DNA of 64,000 nt from Marisa cornuarietis (Eukaryota; Mollusca; Gastropoda; Architaenioglossa; Ampullariidae), in contig SMMW01000214.1 of assembly GCA_004794655.1 (NCBI GenBank), positions 1,432,001 through 1,496,000 of the forward strand, read 5' to 3'. The stretch's first letter is position 1; each line of letters opens with the position of its first letter. Position numbers and translations under genes: made by a program. The notes beneath the pieces are model-generated. The model did not search any database and was not told the DNA's origin. It saw only the letters and a program-made list of their open reading frames with translations. Positions 58,117-64,000 of this stretch are shown here, piece after piece.

Positions 58117-58711
58117 GTCTCCGGCTAATGGTCATTGTGAGGTGAGCTTCCTGCCAATGAAGGATGTCCGCCAAGTCACAGCCGCCGTTACTTCGCACGA
58201 CACCTGCTGTTTGACTACAACATCAAACACTGTCCGCAGGCATTGCACAAGAAAGGGAGCCAGAGTCTGAAGTGGACATTGTTGATGTCCGGATATAAAA
58301 TATAGGCAACGGCGAGATGGCGCAGATGTAGCAGAAGAAATAAATGATCCAGAAAAAGAATAAAAATGGCGCAGACACAGAAATAAAGCCAGGAATGTGG
58401 CAGTGGTGTAAGAGATGTACAAATCAATATTAAACACAAAACTTGACTCAGATGAACGGCAAAGATAAGAAGTGACAGACAGCAGTCATCCTCTGGTCAG
58501 TTAGGCGAAGGGACATCACTCACATCATCTTTTTACTCACACTGACCTCCACACTAAACAGCACTGACTTGGACTTCCCCCAGAAGAAAAGTTTCTAACG
58601 ATTTTAGTTGCACCTTTGATGTCTTGTTGTAACTTTAAATGGGACATGACAATCACTAACTATTAATATCTGGACTACAACTGTCGACTTGTCCACAGCA
58701 AAGAAAGGGGG

Positions 58712-58790
58712 TGCCCCGGTAGTGCAGTGGTTGATACACTCGCTTGTCACCACTGCAGTGAGGATGCTGTGGTTTCTTCGCTATCATCTC
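58712..58790 (+). mobile_element. tRNA-like SINE head, different family
   Basis: GTGCCCCGGTAGTGCAGTGG then TTGATACACTCGCTTGTCAC. It has a tRNA-like A box (TAGTGCAGTGG) and the degenerate B-box region TGTGGTTTCTTCG. No tail or target duplication is seen, so it is a fragment. Confidence 0.4.
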
Positions 58791-59175
58791 CCTCATAGTG
58801 CGAAATGACCTGTAGGTGGAAGCACTTTCCCACCAATGATGCAGCCAACCAGCCTGTGTAGAGATTTTGTGAAAGCTTTATGTAAGGCAGACGGACTTCA
58901 GTGGTCAGAACGAGACAAGACAGGAGAGCGGCAGAGAGACAGACTGGTAGCGACGGTTGTGTCTGGCAGCTGGACGGACAAACACATCCGAGGTCATGTG
59001 ACACCTGGTCTGACGATGAGAAAGTGTCTTTCGTTCACCTGACCAAGTCACCTGTAACACCTGTAAGACTTGGTTAGAGCTTAGTCACTGGCCGGTGGTG
59101 ATGAGGTCTTATTCTCTGTTCACGCCGCCTAATTTATGATAGTCGAAAGATGCTTGCTGTGTGTTCCTTCAATGG
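58791..59175. other. No gene recognised
   Basis: No motif, splice context or repeat seen. Confidence 0.45.
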
Positions 59176-59179
59176 CATT

Positions 59180-59180
<1 letters not shown>

Positions 59181-59240
<60 letters not shown>
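59181..59240. repeat. (TG)n microsatellite
   Basis: About 29 TG units. Confidence 0.97.
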
Positions 59241-59241
<1 letters not shown>

Positions 59242-59814
59242 CGCATGAAGCTTATGTAAGAAAACAAGAACTTCTTGGACACTTCTCGACACGTGATCTG
59301 TGCGATCGGTGGCCCAGGTCGATACATCCTCAGCTTTCTTCAACACTCAGGGTCATTTCCTCGAGACCGAGACTTGAACCAGGAGAGCCAAGACTCGAGA
59401 CAATGTCGGGACAACCTTGATGCAGGGGGACTAGTCAGCAACAACGGACCGCCATGACTGCCAGCTGTCGTCATGGAAACGCCAAGGACCACGCGACCAG
59501 GACTTGGGCTACCTGTTAGAGGTAGATGGATGCCAAGGCCGGCATGAGAAGTCGTCGTTCTCAAAGGGAGAAGAGACTGTCTGTGTATTCACCCTCCGTC
59601 CCAAGCACCCGGAGTCCGGGGGGGGGGGCTACGTCACATCAGGTTGGTGATCGTTCTGTGGCTGTAGGTGGCACTGTTCACCCCGGCGTGTACCACTGTC
59701 TGCTGTAGACCACTGTAGTCGGTGATCAAGAAATAGTTGAAGAAGCCACGTGCCACTCCTGTGTCACAAACCTCTTACTCTTTGGGACGGAAGCGGAACA
59801 TGTGGGTAGATGGC

Positions 59815-59985
59815 GAGTGGTTTGCGTGGGTGTGTACAATGTACGTGGGTGTGTACAGTGTACGTGGGTGTGTACGTGAGTGTGTACAGTGTACGTGGGT
59901 GTGTACGTGGGTGTGTACAGTGTACGTGGGTGTGTACGTGAGTGTGTACAGTGTACGTGGGTGTGTACGTGGGTATGTACGTGTC
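59815..59985. repeat. GTGTACGTGGGTGTGTAC minisatellite
   Basis: Alternating GTGTACAGTGTACGTGGGT and GTGTACGTGAGT units, with a higher-order period of about 48 bp. Confidence 0.9.
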
Positions 59986-60059
59986 TCATGGCGGCCGCTT
60001 TTCTTTGATGTGGTGTCATTGAGAGGCTCCACTAGCATACATTGTAGATATCAGAACTG

Positions 60060-60815
60060 AGAAAGAAAGGAGCGGATTTCAGCGGTTGTATCCTTGACCA
60101 GGACGGGGGGAACCTGATAGTTTTCCTAGGTGATATGTTGTAAAATCCTGACCAGACTGGTTAGAAGACGGGAAAACCTGTTTAGGTGAGAAAGTTTTTT
60201 GTGTTTTTTGTTTATCTTTCTGGGCAATAAAGTTTTGACACTGATTAGGGAGCTTTTGATTAGTAGTTTTGTAAATTTATTAATCAGAATGAATATTAGA
60301 TTTTAAGAACTGTCTTTTTCAGTCCAGGTTTCCTTTCTGTTCTTTTTTCTGTTTTTCGTACACCTGTGCACCGAATCTTGCTAGACTTTGAAAGGCGCGG
60401 CAAAGGCTATTCTTTCTGGGTTTTTTTTTCATGTTGGAGCTCCTCACCTGACGGCGGAAACTTCAAAGAAGGCTTTCTACAGAAGTAACTGTACTTACAG
60501 TCTAAAGAGGATTTACGGTTTTGTGTCTTAACGCATGCGTGTGAAGTAGGTAAATTATTTTCTCTGTGTAAAATTTTCTTATTTCTGATATTATATTTAT
60601 TTCTTAAATTGAGATTGTTATTGGTGTTTTCTGTCTCGTCCACAAGTAACTGCGGCGTTGCAAGGGACACCGTGGACAGCGACATCGCTCGGTATGCGTG
60701 TCAGCGGAGGATGAGGGAGGTAGTAGTCGTCGCTCTCTGATGTGGTTGGCGGACCGAGCGGAAGTAGGGATACCACGGATAGTCCTGGGATTTTTCTGGG
60801 ATGAGCCAAGTTGTT
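60060..60815. other. No gene recognised
   Basis: No supported gene. The overlapping frames at 60604-60943 are mutual shadows around an inverted repeat. Confidence 0.45.
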
Positions 60816-60905
60816 GTATGTGTTTTGCACGACTGGTCATGAAGCCCTTTCCTTCTTGTATTTTGCGTGCATGCGAAGTCGTGACCAGTCGTGCAAAACA
60901 AATAC
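60816..60905. repeat. Long inverted repeat (hairpin)
   Basis: The arms TGTTTTGCACGACTGGTCA (60821-60839) and TGACCAGTCGTGCAAAACA (60882-60900) are perfect reverse complements, 19 bp, extended outward by four more pairs after one mismatch. The loop is 42 bp and contains the small palindrome GCATGC. Confidence 0.9.
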
Positions 60906-62200
60906 AAAAGCTAGGGTGGAGGCTGCGAAAAAAGTCATTGTAACAGTTGTAGCTGTTTGATGGGTAGTATTCTGTGAAGTAGAAAGGAAGGCAAAAAGAA
61001 CCGAGGGCACATGATGCCCTTTATTTTAATTTCACCGACACGTGGGCTGTAAAGAAGGTGTTGAGCCAAAGAGGGAGGTGTTTGTTTGTTTGTCGTCTCC
61101 CAGGTGAACGCCGCGCGATTTATAGGTCAACATGACACCATTCTTAGGTCAGTGTCAACAAGTCAATACCGTTGCGATGAGGACAATTTAGTGCCTGGAG
61201 ATGTTGATGATGCCACAGCCAGCTTGACTGGCTTCGTGCAATGTTAAAAATATTTAATGTTGAAACCGTGTCCGGGTGGGGGAAGCAAATACGGTTAACG
61301 ACCAGCCCACACGGCAAGTCGTTACTTACATTTTCATTTTAAGAGGGGTTGACATTTGGGAAGCCCTGGGTGCACATAGCACTTGTGGGATATAGGGAGA
61401 GGTAGGCGGCACACTTTTAATCTCTCATGGCTGGCACTTCCACACCATCGGCTACATGGAGATTGTGGCAAGACATGGACAGCGAGGACTCACCCTCAGA
61501 ATGCAGCTTTAACTGTAGAAAACTGCACAAAAGAGTTTTATGAACTTTTATTTACTTTAATGTATCTCGAGAACACTTTGCAAGACTTCTTTATAGTTCA
61601 GATGCAAAAATCTTCCTTAATCTGCACGGACTTAAACATCGTTTTATTGAGGCGAGAAGAGTGCTGGAAGACATTTTTATTTTTCTTTGTTTTTTATTTT
61701 GTAATGGCGGAAGCTCACCGTGAATACTGTTCATAATCCGTCCTGGGTGTTACCCTAGTTAGCCAGTGATTCGCACCTAAAGTGGCCCCAGGTTACAAAC
61801 AAAATCTTTACGTACGACTTGATGCTGTGGTTTATTGGTCAGCCGCACAGTGAGATGTCAGCCTGTGGAGCTGCAAATAGCTGCAGCCATCAATAATGCC
61901 AAGACTTCTCTCGCGGGATCACGTAAATCTCGCGGTAATACCCAGCTGACGTACGTGTCACGTGATTAAGAACGGACACCCACAGAAGAGGACAACAGAG
62001 ATTCCTGTTTACGGGGGTGACCCTCTTCCTGCTAATTTGTGTAACAGATAAAAATATCTGGGTTTGAGTTTCTATTGTAAAAACATCTGCCGTCCTTGAA
62101 GACTTTTTCTCATGTCGGAAACTCATTTCATTGGCTGTGAGAAGACAGCATCTTACATTCACATTCACAATTTGTCTGGGAAGAAAGAAAAGAGGAAATA
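60906..62200. other. No gene recognised
   Basis: A 117-residue frame at 61383-61736 has no motif. Otherwise featureless. Confidence 0.45.
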
Positions 62201-62290
62201 GGTTGTCTATAGTTAGTCTTACATAACACAGGTTGTCTAGAGTTAGTCTTACATAAAACAGGCTGTCTAGAGTTAGTCTGACATAACAGT
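62201..62290. repeat. 32-bp tandem repeat, three copies
   Basis: GGTTGTCTAGAGTTAGTCTT then ACATAAMACA, repeated three times with few changes. Confidence 0.9.
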
Positions 62291-64000
62291 ATAATGAATG
62301 TGGATACATGAATAATAATTTCAGTTCACTAAACGCTTATCAACTTCCTGTGAAGCTCTGATCATCATAGAGTTCGTAAGGGTTTGATGATGACATTACA
62401 TAAGGAACAGATAGGATGAATGTAACAGAATAATGATTTGTACAGTTTCTAGTTTCAGAAATACTTTAACTGGTGTGGCGGGAAATATGTTTGATCCCCC
62501 GATAGTGTCATTAAGAAGAGAAAGATTAACAGCAGCAACTACAAACCTTCCAGTAACACAGTTTAGTCACAGTTTTAATTATCATCACGATTGTTATCGT
62601 CTGAATATAAGGATGTTTTCTCTGTGAAACATGGCCGCAGCTGCTATCTGACTGCTGTTGTTTACATAAACAACTTGTCTCATTGGGAACCCGGAGTTTC
62701 AAGATGCGATCTTATGACACTTTACAGCAAATGAGTTTATAGAGCAACAGTCTTCAAACCAATGAAACTGTCATCGGGAGATTGATAACTCAAAGAGTGG
62801 GTGGAGCAAGAAATGAGAAATGAACTGCGGAGAGAAACTATTTGAAATGTTTGTCCTTCCCATGGTGACAGTGACAGAACTGTGTTTCGCCTGCTGTGCT
62901 GCTGGAGGCTGGTTTCTCTAAGATGGAGGAGCAGGCTATTGATTGTTGTCTTCCTCACGATGACAATCAGGGTGTCATTGTCTTCACGAGCATCGTGTAG
63001 TTAAGGTAACAATGCCAATGGATGGCCAATAGGGAGTATTGTTTTAAACAAACATCTTAATTATTTTGTCTGGAGACAACCTCTCTGTGGGTATTCTATG
63101 TGTGCATGTATTTATGTGAAGATGTATTGTATGTAAGTAAGTATTGTCTGCATGTAATGTATGTATGTATTGTCTGTAGTATTGTCTGTATGTATTGTAT
63201 GGATGTATTGTCTGTATGTATTGTATGGATGGATGCGCACTAACCCCTTGGTGTACAGCTTCATTTCCATCCAGATTAACTCTTTAGTGGGGCATCTATA
63301 TTCTTACTCCGTCGACAGTAAGCGGAAGGCCGCGAGAGAGAGAGACATGAATACCAAATCGCAAAGAGGTTATTCTTCCACTTGCTTTGCCTGCTCTATC
63401 ATTCTGCTCCTCCCTCGCACTCCCTCTCTCACTCCTCACTCATCTCACTTTCCTTCCCATAATGCCTCTCCACTTCTTCTACCCCATTTCTTCTCCTCTG
63501 TCACACTCCCCAGTCTTCTCTTGAGGAATCCAAGACAGGCAGAAAATAATATCTTTGTTTATTTTATCGACGAAATGCCGAGACTGGAGAAGAACAAGTC
63601 AGTCGCAATCACATTATTTGTTTACAATAGTTTTTGTTTACACTACAGCACTTTACCATGACGGGCTGACATGTCAACTACTATTAAAACTTAAATAAAT
63701 AGTTGATAGGTTTTATACAAAGCTTACGGATTATCTATCGTTTTTTTACTGGTTACTCAAAGGATAAATCAAGATGCCTGTACTGGTATGTTTGATATGA
63801 AAAGCCAAATCGAAAGCAGGAGTAAAGACGACTCAGGTCCTACTAGTGATCCAGACACAAGAAACATCGACATGATCAAAATCGTTATAGAGCCGACTTG
63901 AGGTTTCAAGAAGGAAAACAAAACCTCCCTCATGTATCAAACCTTCACATGTCTCTGTCTCGTGAGGATGAAGGACGGAGACTCACGGAGACTGATGGCC
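62291..64000. other. No gene recognised
   Basis: Contains a TGTATGTATTGTC-type array (about 63115-63232) and a CT-rich tract (63390-63520). No coding support on either strand. Confidence 0.45.

Overview
This is a window of animal nuclear DNA, most likely from a mollusc and perhaps a gastropod. It is AT-rich, with low coding density, long introns with GT..AG junctions, and very many microsatellites and minisatellites. It also holds tRNA-derived SINEs, decayed non-LTR retrotransposons and a DDE transposon. The placement in Mollusca is inference from the style of the repeats and from a NIDO-domain surface protein; no species marker is present. Nothing bacterial, viral or CRISPR-like was seen.

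One host gene can be rebuilt end to end. Eight phase-compatible exons on the + strand, from 11081 to 28002, encode a 502-residue type I membrane protein: signal peptide, NIDO (nidogen-like) domain, Thr/Ser-rich mucin-like stalk, one transmembrane helix and a short basic tail. Its 12.2 kb first intron holds much of the repeat content between 11 and 23.5 kb. That includes a 30-bp minisatellite and, on the opposite strand, a broken GPCR-like fragment. The donor of exon 1 is triplicated by a ~90-bp tandem repeat, and a 30-bp minisatellite follows the stop codon.

The second intact coding unit belongs to a DNA transposon at 32885-39011. It has the 6-bp target duplication AATGAC, terminal inverted repeats of about 470 bp and 640 bp starting TATGGGGCGCC, palindromic subterminal arrays and promoter-like motifs. 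A three-exon gene in it encodes a 382-aa integrase-type DDE transposase with its triad intact. It looks young and possibly still active, and best matches the eukaryotic IS3EU type. A tRNA-derived SINE and a reverse transcriptase fragment lie nested inside it.

Broken elements include: a decayed copy of a widespread animal family of uncharacterised, probably mobile, genes with a CRE+TATA promoter (about 1.6-3.3 kb); a minus-strand non-LTR reverse transcriptase with a C-terminal zinc finger (4.8-6.5 kb); three fragments of a second reverse transcriptase family (6.5, 20.9 and 36.0 kb); and an ORF1 remnant carrying a 2A-like peptide motif (53.3-53.7 kb). There are three SINE copies with visible target duplications, and at least four copies of a dispersed repeat containing an AGCGC motif.

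The rest (39-53 kb, 54.9-64 kb and smaller gaps) is mostly minisatellites and unrecognised non-coding DNA. It includes one CpG-rich block at about 57.1-57.4 kb that could be a promoter. No multi-gene system or pathway is visible.
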